A stretch of DNA of 64,000 nt from Uliginosibacterium paludis (GCF_039631355.1 NZ_JBDIVF010000002.1:750084-814083); one strand, 5' to 3'. Counted from the first letter of the stretch, positions 42,710-52,076 are shown. Translations and numbers: made by a program. Notes: generated from the sequence alone by a model not told the origin.

Positions 42710-43551
42710 GGCTGACTCCCGCCTGCGGCTGGCTCAGCCATGCCGCGGATCGGCAGCTTGAGCTGCTCGCCGATCAGCGAGCCTCCGGCCTTGTCCTTTT
42801 CTTCCCAGCCGCGCCGGTAATGCGAGGCCGCAGCGCCTCGTGCGATCGATGCCGGCAGAACCTTGATCGCCGCTTCCGGCAGGATGCAGCTTTTCTCGCA
42901 TTTGCCGCAGCCGGTGCAGGCGTCGGCATGCACGGTCGGAATCAGCATCGCGTGGCGCGAGGGTGCGAAGGCCTGTGGCGCGCCGTCCTGTCCGGGCTGC
43001 AGCGAGCCGGTCGGGCGGACGTTTTCCTCGCGCGGATTGCGCCGCATTTCGAGCGTGATTGCCTTGTCGATGACCGGACAGACCCGATAGCACACGTCAC
43101 AGCGCATGCCGAGAAAGTTGAGGCAGTTCTCCTGATCGATCAGCACGGCCACGCCCATGCGCGCTGCGCGGATGTCGGTCAGCGCCGGGTCGAGCGCACC
43201 GGTGGGGCAGGCCTTCACGCAGGGGAGGTCTTCGCACATCTCGCAGGGCACTTCGCGCGCGGCAAACCAGGGCGTGCCGGGTACGACATTGTCATTCGTC
43301 GTGGCGAGCTTCAGGGTGTCATACGGACAGTCACGGACGCACAGCCCGCAGCGGATGCAGGCGCCGAGAAAGGCCGGCTCATCGAGCGCGCCCGGGGGCC
43401 GGATGACCTGCGCCGCCCGCGCAGCAGACTGCTTCGCGACCAGCGAGGCGCCGGTGGCGAAGAGGCAGGCCGCACCCGCTGCGCCGGCCATGTCCTTGAG
43501 GAAACGGCGGCGCGGCGCGGGGCTGGCGGAGGGCGGGGTCGAGGCGCTCAT
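42706..43551 (-). CDS. napG: NapG, ferredoxin-type protein
   Basis: A 281-residue periplasmic iron-sulfur protein. The Tat signal is RRRFLKDMAGAAGAACLFATGA. Four [4Fe-4S] motifs are visible: CIRCGLCVRDCP, CEMCEDLPCVKACP, CDVCYRVCP with an upstream Cys, and CTGCGKCEKSC. It takes electrons from NapH. There are 66 bases between its start and the napA end, with no gene. Confidence 0.95.
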   Translation of the reverse strand: MSASTPPSASPAPRRRFLKDMAGAAGAACLFATGASLVAKQSAARAAQVIRPPGALDEPAFLGACIRCGLCVRDCPYDTLKLATTNDNVVPGTPWFAAREVPCEMCEDLPCVKACPTGALDPALTDIRAARMGVAVLIDQENCLNFLGMRCDVCYRVCPVIDKAITLEMRRNPREENVRPTGSLQPGQDGAPQAFAPSRHAMLIPTVHADACTGCGKCEKSCILPEAAIKVLPASIARGAAASHYRRGWEEKDKAGGSLIGEQLKLPIRGMAEPAAGGSQP

Positions 43552-43617
43552 GGCGGTTTGGTCCGGCGGAGTCGTGACGCAGCCTGGCAGGGCGCACAGG
43601 CCGCATCACGAACCGGA

Positions 43618-46158
43618 TCAGGCGCGGGTGACCTTGACGGCGCACTTCTTGAAGTCGGTCTCCTTCGAGATCGGGCAGGTCGCATCCAGCGTGAGCTTGT
43701 TGACCAGCCGCCCTTCGTCGAAGAAGGGCACGAAGATCAGGCCTTTCGGTGGCTTGTTGCGACCGTGGGTCTCGATGCGGGCGGTGATCTCGCCGCGCCG
43801 GGAGGCGACCTTGACCAGCATGCCGCGCTGGAGCTTGCGCTGGGTGGCGTCATCCGGATGCATGAAGACCACCGCCTCCGGCACCGCCTTGTGCAGCTCG
43901 GGTACGCGGCGCGTCATGCTGCCGGTATGCCAGTGCTCCAGTACGCGGCCGGTGCAGAGCCAGAGATCGAAGTCCTTGTCCGGCATTTCGGGCGGATCCT
44001 GGTAGGGCAGCGCGAAGATCACGGCGCGGCCATCCTTGTGGCCGTAGAACTTCACGCCTTCGCCGGCCTTCACATAGGGGTCGTAACCTTCGCGGAAGCG
44101 CCACAGCGTCTCCTTGCCATCCACCACCGGCCAGCGCAGGCCGCGCGCCTTGTGATAGGCATCGAAGCTCGCCAGGTCATGGCCGTGCCCGCGGCCGAAG
44201 CTCGCGTATTCCTCGAACAGCCCCTTCTGCAGGTAGTAGCCGAGCTGCTTCGACTCGTCGTTCATGTAGCCCTTGATCGCGTGGCTGTTGGCCTTGTCGA
44301 CGTCCGCGAGCGGGAACCTGTTCACCACCTTGTTGGCATAGAGCACGTCGTAGAGCGTCTTGCCCTTGTACTCCGGCTTCTTCGCGATCAGCTCGGCCGG
44401 CCAGACTTCCTCGACCTTGAAGCGCTTCGAGAATTCGATGTACTGCCACAGATCGCTCCTGGCCTGACCCGGCGCGCTGACCTGCTGGCGCCAGAACTGG
44501 GTGCGGCGCTCCGCATTGCCGAAGGCGCCTTCCTTCTCGGTCCACATCGCGCTGGGCAGGATCAGGTCGGCCGCCAGGGCCGACACGGTGGGATAGACGT
44601 CCGACACCACCACGAAGGCCTTGGGATTGCGCCAGCCGGGATAGACCTCGCCGTTGATGTTCGGCCCGGCCTGCATGTTGTTGGTAGTGGAGGTCCAGTA
44701 GCAGGCGACCTTGCCATCCTTCAGCGCGCGGCTCTGAGCCACGGCATGCAGACCGACCTTGTCACCGATGGTGCCTTCGGGCAGTTGCCAGATTTCCTCG
44801 GCATGCTTGCGATGCTCGGGGTTGGTCACGACCATGTCGGCCGGCAGGCGGTGGGCGAAGGTACCCACCTCGCGCGCAGTGCCGCAGGCGCTGGGCTGAC
44901 CGGTCAGCGAGAAGGGGCTGTTGCCCGGCTCGGAGATCTTTCCGGTGAGCAGGTGAACGTTGTAGATCATGTTGTTCACCCAGGTGCCGCGGGTATGCTG
45001 ATTGAATCCCATGGTCCAGAATGAGACGATTTTCTTCTTCGGGTCGGCATACAGCTCGGCGAGCTTTTTCAGGCGCTCGGCCGGCACGCGGGAGAGCTTG
45101 CTGACTTTCTCCAGCGTGTATTCGGAGACGAACTTCGCAAACTCCTCGAAGCTGATCGGCTCGGCCTTGCCGCTGTCACCCTTGGGTTTGCCGTCCGCGC
45201 CGGGGTAGCCGTTGCTGCTGGCCTTCGCTTCCAGCGGATGATCGGGGCGCAGGCCGAAGCCGATGTCGCCCTCGCCCTTCTTGAAGTTCACATGCTTCTT
45301 CACGAAATCCTGATTCACCCGCTTCGTCTGGATGATGTGGTTGCAGATGTAATTCAGGATCGCGAGATCGGTGTTCGGCACGAAGACCATGCCGTTGTCG
45401 GCCAGATCGAAACTGCGGTGCTCGAAGGTGGAGAGCACATGCACCTGGCATTCACTGTGGGAGAGCCGGCGATCGGTCACGCGGCTCCACAGGATCGGGT
45501 GCATTTCCGCCATGTTGGAGCCCCAGAGCACGAAGGCGTCGGTCTGCTCGATGTCGTCATAACAGCCCATCGGCTCGTCGATGCCGAAGGTGCGCATGAA
45601 GCCGGTCACGGCCGAGGCCATGCAGTGGCGCGCATTCGGGTCGAGGTTGTTGGAGCGGAAGCCGGCTTTCCAGAGCTTCGCAGCGGCGTAGCCTTCGAAG
45701 ATGGTCCACTGGCCCGAGCCGAACATCGCGATCGAGCCGGGGCCGGTTTCCTTCAGCGCGGCTTTCCACTTCTCGGCCATGATGTCGAAGGCCGCATCCC
45801 AGCTGATCGGGGTGAATTCGCCTTCCTTGTCGAACTTGCCGTTCTTCATGCGCAGCAGCGGCTGGGTGAGGCGGTCTGCGCCGTACATGATCTTTGACAG
45901 GAAGTAGCCCTTGATGCAGTTCAGGCCGCGATTGACCGGCGCGTCCGGGTCCCCCTGGGTGGCCACCACCCGGCCGTTCTGCACGCCCACCAGCACCGAG
46001 CAGCCGGTGCCGCAGAAGCGGCAGGGCGCCTTGTCCCAGCGCACTTCGCCGGGCGCGCTGGCGGCCGTGGCGGCATGCACCAGCGAACTGCCGGTGGCCG
46101 TGGCGGCTGCGGCGGCAAGCGCCTGGCTCTTGATGAAATCGCGACGCGACATGCTCAT
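43618..46158 (-). CDS. napA: Periplasmic nitrate reductase catalytic subunit
   Basis: Molybdenum enzyme reducing nitrate to nitrite. It is 846 residues with a Tat signal (SRRDFIKSQALAAAAAT). The [4Fe-4S] ligands are Cys46, Cys49, Cys53 and Cys81 in CRFCGTGCSVLVG and RGLNCIKGYF. The Mo-bis-MGD ligand is Cys179 (NARHCMASAV). Other NapA segments are MYGADRLTQPLLRM, GSNMAEMHPILWSR and TGRVLEHWHTGSMTRR. A strong AGGAGGAG precedes the ATG at 46158, which overlaps napD as ATGA; a second ATG lies two codons in. Confidence 0.98.
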   Translation of the reverse strand: MSMSRRDFIKSQALAAAAATATGSSLVHAATAASAPGEVRWDKAPCRFCGTGCSVLVGVQNGRVVATQGDPDAPVNRGLNCIKGYFLSKIMYGADRLTQPLLRMKNGKFDKEGEFTPISWDAAFDIMAEKWKAALKETGPGSIAMFGSGQWTIFEGYAAAKLWKAGFRSNNLDPNARHCMASAVTGFMRTFGIDEPMGCYDDIEQTDAFVLWGSNMAEMHPILWSRVTDRRLSHSECQVHVLSTFEHRSFDLADNGMVFVPNTDLAILNYICNHIIQTKRVNQDFVKKHVNFKKGEGDIGFGLRPDHPLEAKASSNGYPGADGKPKGDSGKAEPISFEEFAKFVSEYTLEKVSKLSRVPAERLKKLAELYADPKKKIVSFWTMGFNQHTRGTWVNNMIYNVHLLTGKISEPGNSPFSLTGQPSACGTAREVGTFAHRLPADMVVTNPEHRKHAEEIWQLPEGTIGDKVGLHAVAQSRALKDGKVACYWTSTTNNMQAGPNINGEVYPGWRNPKAFVVVSDVYPTVSALAADLILPSAMWTEKEGAFGNAERRTQFWRQQVSAPGQARSDLWQYIEFSKRFKVEEVWPAELIAKKPEYKGKTLYDVLYANKVVNRFPLADVDKANSHAIKGYMNDESKQLGYYLQKGLFEEYASFGRGHGHDLASFDAYHKARGLRWPVVDGKETLWRFREGYDPYVKAGEGVKFYGHKDGRAVIFALPYQDPPEMPDKDFDLWLCTGRVLEHWHTGSMTRRVPELHKAVPEAVVFMHPDDATQRKLQRGMLVKVASRRGEITARIETHGRNKPPKGLIFVPFFDEGRLVNKLTLDATCPISKETDFKKCAVKVTRA

Positions 46159-46457
46159 GATCGGTTCTCCTCCTGTTTTGCGCGTGACTTGGCGAAGGCA
46201 TCGTTGATCTCTGCCAGCGTTGCGTCCTCATCGGTGTATTCGTAGGCCAGCGTGGTGCCGAGTACCCGTGGTGTGATCGACACCGCCAGGATCGAGTCGG
46301 AGACGGCATAGCCTTCGCCGTCTTCCACCATCACGACGAGCCGGCCGCCGTCAGGTGCCACGCCGTGCAGGCTCACGCCCGGAATGCGGGCGAGGTCGGC
46401 GGCAACGAGATCGGCCTCTTCGGGGCGGATACGTGCGAGCAGGCTGGCAATCTTCAT
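46155..46457 (-). CDS. napD: NapD, NapA-specific chaperone
   Basis: A 100-residue cytoplasmic chaperone that binds the NapA Tat signal and helps its maturation. It begins KIASLLARIRPEEADLVAADLARIPGVSLHGVAPDGGRLVV and ends SITPRVLGTTLAYEYTDEDATL, in the family pattern. First gene of the operon napDAGHBC; napE, napF and napK are absent. It lies 133 bases downstream of an FNR-type box. Confidence 0.92.
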   Translation of the reverse strand: MKIASLLARIRPEEADLVAADLARIPGVSLHGVAPDGGRLVVMVEDGEGYAVSDSILAVSITPRVLGTTLAYEYTDEDATLAEINDAFAKSRAKQEENRS

Positions 46458-46562
46458 GGCATCTCTCGTGGTGATGGCGGTTCATCAGGCTAGTTCGTGC
46501 TCCGGATGGGTGCATGTGATATGCCCGAGCGGAGAGGCACGCTTGTGGTGCGCCACGACCCT

Positions 46563-46604
46563 ATGAGATTTGTTTGACCGCGCTGACGCCTTGATTCGAG
46601 TCAA
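46563..46604 (-). promoter_or_regulatory. FNR-type class II promoter of the nap operon
   Basis: TTGATTCGAGTCAA at 46591-46604 differs from the FNR consensus TTGATNNNNATCAA at one base. Read on the minus strand, the box is followed about 32 bases from its centre by TCTCAT at 46568-46563, a fair -10. That puts the box centre near -41.5 of a start near 46556. No -35 is needed in such a promoter. The fit of both elements supports oxygen control of nap. Confidence 0.75.
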
Positions 46605-46670
46605 GAAGCCGGCCAGGGTGGCGGGATCTGCGGGTAAACGTTGAGGCCGAGCTGCAGGCGGCGTCGCCGC

Positions 46671-47219
46671 TCAGCGCAGCGGCAGGATCTCGAGCAGTCG
46701 CCAGTCGGCGATGGGGACGTCCTTCGAGGAATGGACGAGCGCGAGACGGTCCAGGCGCAGCGGACCGAGTGCGTTGAGCACCGGATGATGCGGCGCCGCA
46801 AGGGTGGTGCGTGGCACGGCCTCGCGCGGCTCGCCATAGGCCAGGCTCAGATGGGGAAAGGGCGAGAGCCCGTGGCGCGTGCCGCTGAGCCCGGCGCACG
46901 CCGCCTGCAGTGCGTCGAATGCGGCATCCGGGGCGAGTTCCAGATAGAGCGAGCGGAAGAAGTGGGGTGAGCTGGCAAGCGCCTGCCGGGCCAGCGTGAG
47001 CGCCGGCTGCTCGCGGGCGAGTGCCTGGGCGAGTGCCTGGGCGAGTGCGCGGCCCTGCGACTCGTCGAGCGCGAGGTCGCCCTGCAGCGTGACGTGCGCG
47101 GTGAAGGGCGGGGTCAGGAAGCGGGGCGAGAGCGCCGCAATGCAGGCATCCAGCACGGCGGCCTGGGCGACTGCGGGCAGCAGCCAGATCGAGAGGTGGG
47201 CGGCTGGCGTCGTGCTCAT
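46671..47219 (-). CDS. 2H phosphoesterase / RNA 2',3'-cyclic phosphodiesterase-like protein (ThpR/LigT superfamily)
   Basis: A 182-residue protein of the 2H phosphoesterase superfamily. The two catalytic motifs are HVTL at about residue 42 (FTAHVTLQGDL) and HLSL at about residue 124 (FPHLSLAYGEP). The second has Ser in place of Thr, which is common. A short Ala/Leu/Gln run (AQALAQALA) is encoded by a 15-bp tandem repeat near 47020. Superfamily members hydrolyse cyclic phosphodiesters or 2'-5' links. It overlaps the IMPase gene by four bases and ends the ABC-transporter operon, so it may act on an imported compound. Confidence 0.85.
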   Translation of the reverse strand: MSTTPAAHLSIWLLPAVAQAAVLDACIAALSPRFLTPPFTAHVTLQGDLALDESQGRALAQALAQALAREQPALTLARQALASSPHFFRSLYLELAPDAAFDALQAACAGLSGTRHGLSPFPHLSLAYGEPREAVPRTTLAAPHHPVLNALGPLRLDRLALVHSSKDVPIADWRLLEILPLR

Positions 47220-48016
47220 GCGGCGGTGATGCCGGAAAAGGTGGTGACGAGGAAGTCACGCAGGGCCGGCGTGCAGGCCAGCACCGGATTGCCTTCGACG
47301 AGCGCCTCGCCGTGCAGGAAGGGTGCGCTCCAGCCACCGGCTTCGCGAATGAGGCACAGGCCGGCCAGCACATCCCATGAATTGATGTGCGGCTCCCAGT
47401 AGCCGTCGAGGCGGCCATCGGCCACCAGTGCGAGGCTCAGCGCGCCGCTGCCGATCCGGGCGTATTCGCAGCGGGCGTCCAGCAGCGCGCGCACGGCCCC
47501 GGCATGCAGGCCCACCGGCCGCCGCCGGCTGTAGCCCAGGCCGATGCGCGCGTCTTCCGGCAGGCGGGCGGAAGACACCCGGATCGGCCGGCCGTTGCAG
47601 TGAGCCCCCAGACCCAGCCGGGCGGTGTAGAGCTCGTCGGCTACCGGATTGAAGATCAGGCCGAAGCGGATTTCACCGGCCTGCACCAGGGCGACCGAAA
47701 TGCACCACAGCGGCAGACCGCGTGCATAGTTGATGGTGCCGTCGATGGGGTCAATCACCCATATGGCATCGTCATCCGTGCGGCCGGCGTGGGTGCCGCC
47801 TTCCTCGCCGAGGATTGCGTCATCCGGAAACGCCGTGCGGATGCCTGCCACCAGCAGCGCTTCGACCGCATGGTCGACCGGCGTCACGAAATCCTGGAGG
47901 CCCTTGCGACCGACCTGCAGGCCGCTGCTGCGGAAGTGGCCGAGGGCCAGCTGGCCCGCCTCGCGAACAAGCCGGGCAGCAAGCTCGAAGCGGCTGGAAA
48001 ACGGATCGCTGCGCAT
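47216..48016 (-). CDS. Inositol-monophosphatase-family phosphatase
   Basis: A 266-residue Mg-dependent, Li-sensitive-type phosphatase of the SuhB/HisN/CysQ fold. Motifs are ILGEEGG (first metal Glu), IWVIDPIDGTINYARGLPLWCISVAL (DPIDGTxN) and INSWDVLAGLCLIREAGG (WDxAAG with Val/Leu substitution). It hydrolyses phosphate esters such as inositol, histidinol or sugar phosphates. The ATG at 48016 is one base from the permease stop and the 3' end overlaps the 2H phosphoesterase gene. That coupling suggests it works on the transported substrate. Confidence 0.9.
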   Translation of the reverse strand: MRSDPFSSRFELAARLVREAGQLALGHFRSSGLQVGRKGLQDFVTPVDHAVEALLVAGIRTAFPDDAILGEEGGTHAGRTDDDAIWVIDPIDGTINYARGLPLWCISVALVQAGEIRFGLIFNPVADELYTARLGLGAHCNGRPIRVSSARLPEDARIGLGYSRRRPVGLHAGAVRALLDARCEYARIGSGALSLALVADGRLDGYWEPHINSWDVLAGLCLIREAGGWSAPFLHGEALVEGNPVLACTPALRDFLVTTFSGITAA

Positions 48017-48017
48017 C

Positions 48018-48833
48018 TCAGGTTCCCACGCGTGCCAGCACATCCGAACGCAGGAAGCGTTCGACGATGAACATGAACAGGATCGAGGGCAGCAGCAGGA
48101 TCAGCGCGGTGATCGAGGCGATCTGGTAGTTGCCCTCCATGGCGGCCGAATACAGTTGCAGCGGCAGTGTGACGATGTTGGGCGAGCCGACGAAGAAGCT
48201 GCCGGAGAACTCGTCCATCGAGATCAGGAAGACGAAGATTGCGCTGGCGATGATGCCGGGGCTGGCCTGCGGCAGCGTGATGCGGAAGAAGGCTGCGAGC
48301 GGCGAGGCGCCCAGATTGCGCGCCGCCTCCACCTGATCGGACGCGATGGCGGCGAACGCGGCCGAGCTGATCCACACCGAGAACACCAGCCCCTGCAGCG
48401 TGTGCACCAGCACCACGCCGGTGATCGTGCCGTTGAGCCCGAGGCTGTAGAAAATGCGGGCCATGTTCAGATGCACCGCAATGGCCGGGAAGGCCTGGGG
48501 CAGCAGGAAAACCAGCAGAAAGACGCTGCGCAGCGGCAGGCTGCGGCGCGACAGTGCATAGCCGGCGGGGATCGCCAGCAGGGTGCTGAGGCTCACCGTC
48601 AGCAGCGCGATCAGGATGCTTTTCGACAGCGCCAGCATCGCGCCGGCTTCCGGCCGGAAGACCCGTCCCCAATAGCTGAAGCCCCAGTGCAGCGGCAGTT
48701 TTGACGGGAAGTACCAGGCTTCGGCCACGCTCCACAGAAGCAGGTTCAGCAGCGGGCCGAAGATCGCGATCGCCAGCAGCAGGATCAGCAGGCTGCGCAG
48801 CGCGCTGCCACCGAAGGAGAGGAGCCTGTTCAT
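48018..48833 (-). CDS. ABC transporter inner-membrane permease (second permease)
   Basis: A 271-residue protein with about six transmembrane segments. The cytoplasmic loop has the EAA motif as VEAARNLGASPLAAFFRITLPQASPGIIAS. Such PotC-like permeases work with a PotB-like partner. The substrate is not identifiable from the sequence. The start overlaps the first permease's stop by four bases. Confidence 0.92.
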   Translation of the reverse strand: MNRLLSFGGSALRSLLILLLAIAIFGPLLNLLLWSVAEAWYFPSKLPLHWGFSYWGRVFRPEAGAMLALSKSILIALLTVSLSTLLAIPAGYALSRRSLPLRSVFLLVFLLPQAFPAIAVHLNMARIFYSLGLNGTITGVVLVHTLQGLVFSVWISSAAFAAIASDQVEAARNLGASPLAAFFRITLPQASPGIIASAIFVFLISMDEFSGSFFVGSPNIVTLPLQLYSAAMEGNYQIASITALILLLPSILFMFIVERFLRSDVLARVGT

Positions 48834-49735
48834 GTGCCGCTCCGGTCACGCAGGCCCTGGCGCAGATAGACCCAGGCCGCAGCACCGCACATCAGCCAGG
48901 AGATGAAGCCCAGCGCGTTGGCCACGCCGTAGTCGGCGTAGGAGGCGACCCGCCAGGCCATATCCACGGTGATCAGGGTCGGGCTGCCGGCGTTGATCAT
49001 CATCGGCACCGACAGCACCGAGAGGATGGCGACGAAGGAGAGGATCAGCCCCACCAGCAGCGTCGGCATCACTTGCGGCAGCACGATGCCGCCCAGCACG
49101 CGCAGGCGGCTCGCACCCAGGTTGCGGCCGGCTTCGATCATCGAGCGGTCCAGCGAGGCCATTGCGCCGGCGAGCAGCAGCGTGGCAAACGGCAACTGCT
49201 TCCAGACGAAGGTGAAGACCATGCCGCGCCAGTCGAGAAAGCTCATCGCCTGCAGGGGCTCGAGCAGGCCGCTGGCCATCAGCGCGTTGTTCATCAGGCC
49301 ATTCTTGGCGAGGAAGGTGCGCATCATCTGGCCGGCGACCACCACCGGGATGAACATCGGCCAGCGATACAGCCAGCGCAGCACGGCGACCGCGCGGCGG
49401 TTCTCGCCCAGGGTGAGATAGCCGGCGATCATGACGGCGAAGAGTGCGATCAGCAGCGTGGAGAGCACGACCACGCCGAGCGTCAGCAGAATGTCACTGG
49501 AATACAGCGTCCAGGCACGGGAAAAATTCGCGAGGCTCCAGCCGCCCGCCTTCTCGTCGCGGAAGGCATGCAGCAGCGACAGGCACAGCGGATAGACGAA
49601 GAGGGCGGCCACTGCTGTCAGGGCCGGAACGAGCAGGAGCAGCAGGCCCGCGCCGCGGGGCAGGCGTGGCCGGGCAGGAGGCTGCGCGGCAGCAGGGGCT
49701 TCAAGCGTGAGGGTGTGCATCGGCAAGACCATCAT
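48830..49735 (-). CDS. ABC transporter inner-membrane permease (first permease)
   Basis: A 301-residue PotB-like permease with about six transmembrane segments from about residue 28. The EAA loop is MIEAGRNLGASRLRVLGGIVLPQVMP. The N-terminus has several possible ATGs (49735, 49732 and 49720), none with a strong ribosome site. The 25-base hairpin between the binding protein gene and this gene lies just upstream. Confidence 0.9.
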   Translation of the reverse strand: MMVLPMHTLTLEAPAAAQPPARPRLPRGAGLLLLLVPALTAVAALFVYPLCLSLLHAFRDEKAGGWSLANFSRAWTLYSSDILLTLGVVVLSTLLIALFAVMIAGYLTLGENRRAVAVLRWLYRWPMFIPVVVAGQMMRTFLAKNGLMNNALMASGLLEPLQAMSFLDWRGMVFTFVWKQLPFATLLLAGAMASLDRSMIEAGRNLGASRLRVLGGIVLPQVMPTLLVGLILSFVAILSVLSVPMMINAGSPTLITVDMAWRVASYADYGVANALGFISWLMCGAAAWVYLRQGLRDRSGT

Positions 49736-49739
49736 GAGA

Positions 49740-49764
49740 ACCGTCCGCGCCGGGCGCGGACGGT
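49740..49764 (-). other. Stable intercistronic hairpin between the binding-protein and permease genes
   Basis: A perfect 11-bp inverted repeat (ACCGTCCGCGC and complement) with a 3-nt loop and no T-tract. In ABC operons such hairpins often stabilise the upstream part of the transcript, giving more binding protein than permease. Confidence 0.65.
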
Positions 49765-49777
49765 CCGGGCAGCAGGA

Positions 49778-50929
49778 TCAGTTCTGGACCTTGGCTTCGT
49801 AGCGCTCGCGCATGTCGGCGAAGAAGGGGGCCAGCGGGAAGGGCTTGGCGTTCTTCGCCAGTTCGGCAGGCGTCACATCCACGAAGAGGGTGTTCCAGTC
49901 CTTGCTGCTCAGCGCCGGCTTCACTGCGTTCGGGTCAATGCCCGGATACCAGTTGAAGCGCTTCACGATGCCTTCGGCCTGCACCTGCGGGCTGGTCGCC
50001 AGCGCGATGAATTCCTTCGCCAGCGCGGCATTGGCGGCTTTTGCCGGCACCGCGTAGTAGTAGGGCTGGCCGGGCATGCCGGGGGCGATCAGCTTGATCT
50101 TCATGTCGGGCGAGAGGCGGCCATCGGCCTTCCAGCTGTAGAACATGTCGACCCACACCGGCCCCATCGCGATCTCGCCGCGATTGAGCATGTCCAGGGT
50201 GCCGGCATTGCCCGGCGTGAAGGTGACCTGGTTGTTGAATTCCTTCAGCTCGGCCATGGCCTTGTCCCAGCCGGCTTCATGCTTCGCATCGTAGGGGCCG
50301 TTCTGAATGACGCCTGCATTGCCACCGTAGGCATACATCCAGCCCACCATGAAGGCGACACCCGACATGCCGCCCTTGATGCCGTTGTAGCCGAAGGCCT
50401 TCGGATTCTTCGCCACCCACTGGCGCAGCTCGTCATAGCTCGCCGGTACCTTGGCCACCAGCGCCGGGTTGTAGGCAATCGCGGTCTGGCTTTCGAACAT
50501 CGGCATCACATAGCCGTCCACGTTCACGCCCAGCGCCATCTTGCTGGAGCCGCTCACCGCATACTTGCCGGTCGGAATGCTGTCGCGATATTTCATCAGC
50601 AGGCCGGCTTTCACCATCTCGCCGGTCTTCTGCTGGTTGGGCACCACCACATCCACGTCCCAGCTCTTCGCACCCGCATCCTTCTGCGCCTGCAGCTTCT
50701 CGAGGATCTTCTGCGAGCCGGCATCGTCCGGGCCCACGCCGATGGCCTTCACTTTCACGCCGGGATGGCTCTTCTCGAACAGCGGGCCGAGATAGTCGGT
50801 CACATAGTCGACCATGTTCTGCGAGCCGCCGGTCACGACGGTCAGCACGGTTTCCGCGTGGCTGGCCGTCGAGCCCAGGCTCAGTGCCACGGCCAGCGCG
50901 AGGGCGGAAATGCCTTGATGTAGCTTCAT
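49778..50929 (-). CDS. ABC transporter periplasmic solute-binding protein (family 1, PotD/AfuA-like)
   Basis: A 383-residue periplasmic protein with a signal peptide ending ASHA-E at residue 26. The mature part begins TVLTVVTGGSQNMVDYVTDYLGPLFEKSHPGVKVKAIGVG, then DVDVVVPNQQKTGEMVKAGLLMKY, FESQTAIAYNPALV, GEIAMGPVWVDMFYSWKADG and MPGQPYYYAVPAKAANAALAKEFIALATSPQVQAE. This is the iron, polyamine or phosphorylated-solute class (cluster D/F). The ligand is not visible; phosphatase-type genes in the same operon suggest a phosphorylated ligand. Confidence 0.88.
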   Translation of the reverse strand: MKLHQGISALALAVALSLGSTASHAETVLTVVTGGSQNMVDYVTDYLGPLFEKSHPGVKVKAIGVGPDDAGSQKILEKLQAQKDAGAKSWDVDVVVPNQQKTGEMVKAGLLMKYRDSIPTGKYAVSGSSKMALGVNVDGYVMPMFESQTAIAYNPALVAKVPASYDELRQWVAKNPKAFGYNGIKGGMSGVAFMVGWMYAYGGNAGVIQNGPYDAKHEAGWDKAMAELKEFNNQVTFTPGNAGTLDMLNRGEIAMGPVWVDMFYSWKADGRLSPDMKIKLIAPGMPGQPYYYAVPAKAANAALAKEFIALATSPQVQAEGIVKRFNWYPGIDPNAVKPALSSKDWNTLFVDVTPAELAKNAKPFPLAPFFADMRERYEAKVQN

Positions 50930-50969
50930 CTGTCAGTCCTCAGGTGTTGCGGGGTGGATGCCGGCCGGC

Positions 50970-52076
50970 TCAGTGAGCCGGCACGGGAATGGGTTCGGGG
51001 AAGAGATGGAGGCGCCCGGCCGGCACGCTCATCAGCACTTCGTCGCCCGGCTTCATGCCAACGGGATGGTCGACGAGGAAGCTGCCGCCTGCGGTCTGCA
51101 CCTCGCAGCGCCAGGCGTGCCCCAGAAAACTGCTGTGGCCGATGCGGCCGGGCAGGCAGAGGCTGTCGTCCATCAGCGCGCCCGGCGCATGCAGGCTGGC
51201 CGCTTCGCTGCGGAAATGCACGCGGGTGGCGGCGCCCTCGCGCAGCGCGGGGTGATTCGCAGCCAACTCCAGCACCGGCGCGGCCGTTTCGCCCGCCAGG
51301 CAGAGCTGGATCCGCGAGCTGTCAGCCTGCGCCTGCGGATGACAGGCGAGGGTGTTCGCCGCGCCCATGAAGTTCGCCACATAGGGCGTGGCCGGCTGGC
51401 TGAAGACTTCTTCCGGGCTGCCGGCCTGCTCGATGCGACCCGCATTCAGGATCACCACGCGATCCGCCATCGCGAGCGCTTCCTCGCGGTCATGGGTGAC
51501 CAGCACCGAGGTCAGCCCCAGCTGGCGCTGCAGGCTGCGGATTTCATGGCGCATCTGCTGGCGGATGCCTGCATCGAGATTCGACAGGGGCTCGTCGAGC
51601 AGCAGGATGGAAGGCTCCACCGCCAGCGCCCGGCCCAGCGCCACGCGCTGGCGTTGTCCGCCCGAGAGCTGGGTGACCTTGCGTTCGCCGAAACCGGCGA
51701 GGCCGAGCAGCTCGAGCACCTCGTCCACACGGCGGGCCACGGCCGCTTTCGGCGTGCCGCGCAGGCGCAGCCCATAGCCGATGTTCTGTGCCACTGTCAT
51801 ATGCGGCCACAGCGCGTAGGACTGGAAAACCATCACCATGCCGCGCTGCTCCGGGGGCAGGTCGAGTACATCGCGCCCCTGAACCTGGATGCGCCCGGCT
51901 TCGGCCGGCGTGAAACCGGCCAGCGTGCGCAGCAGCGTCGTCTTGCCGCAACCCGAAGCGCCCAGCAGCGCGATCATCTCGCCCTTGCGGATCTCCAGAT
52001 CAATGCCCTTGAGCACCGGCGTGTCCTGGTAGGACACCCGCAGCTCGCGGATCGAAATCATGCTTTCGGGATTCAT
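50970..52076 (-). CDS. ABC transporter ATP-binding protein (PotA/UgpC-like)
   Basis: A 368-residue importer ATPase. Walker A is LLGASGCGKTTLLRTLAG, the Q-loop lies in VFQSYALWPHMTV, the signature LSGGQRQRVALGRALAV, Walker B ILLLDEPLSNLDA and switch His LVTHDREEALAMADR. A C-terminal TOBE-like domain extends to the end (about 245-368). The ATG at 52076 with AGGTG upstream is chosen; an upstream TTG would lie inside the operator palindrome. First gene of the operon ATPase-binding protein-permease-permease-IMPase-2H phosphoesterase. Confidence 0.94.
   Translation of the reverse strand: MNPESMISIRELRVSYQDTPVLKGIDLEIRKGEMIALLGASGCGKTTLLRTLAGFTPAEAGRIQVQGRDVLDLPPEQRGMVMVFQSYALWPHMTVAQNIGYGLRLRGTPKAAVARRVDEVLELLGLAGFGERKVTQLSGGQRQRVALGRALAVEPSILLLDEPLSNLDAGIRQQMRHEIRSLQRQLGLTSVLVTHDREEALAMADRVVILNAGRIEQAGSPEEVFSQPATPYVANFMGAANTLACHPQAQADSSRIQLCLAGETAAPVLELAANHPALREGAATRVHFRSEAASLHAPGALMDDSLCLPGRIGHSSFLGHAWRCEVQTAGGSFLVDHPVGMKPGDEVLMSVPAGRLHLFPEPIPVPAH

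Noticed and set aside
42820..45024. A 734-codon frame opposite napG/napA
   Set aside because: Antisense to the well-supported napA and napG genes, with no recognisable domain and no ribosome site; it is a GC-rich shadow frame.
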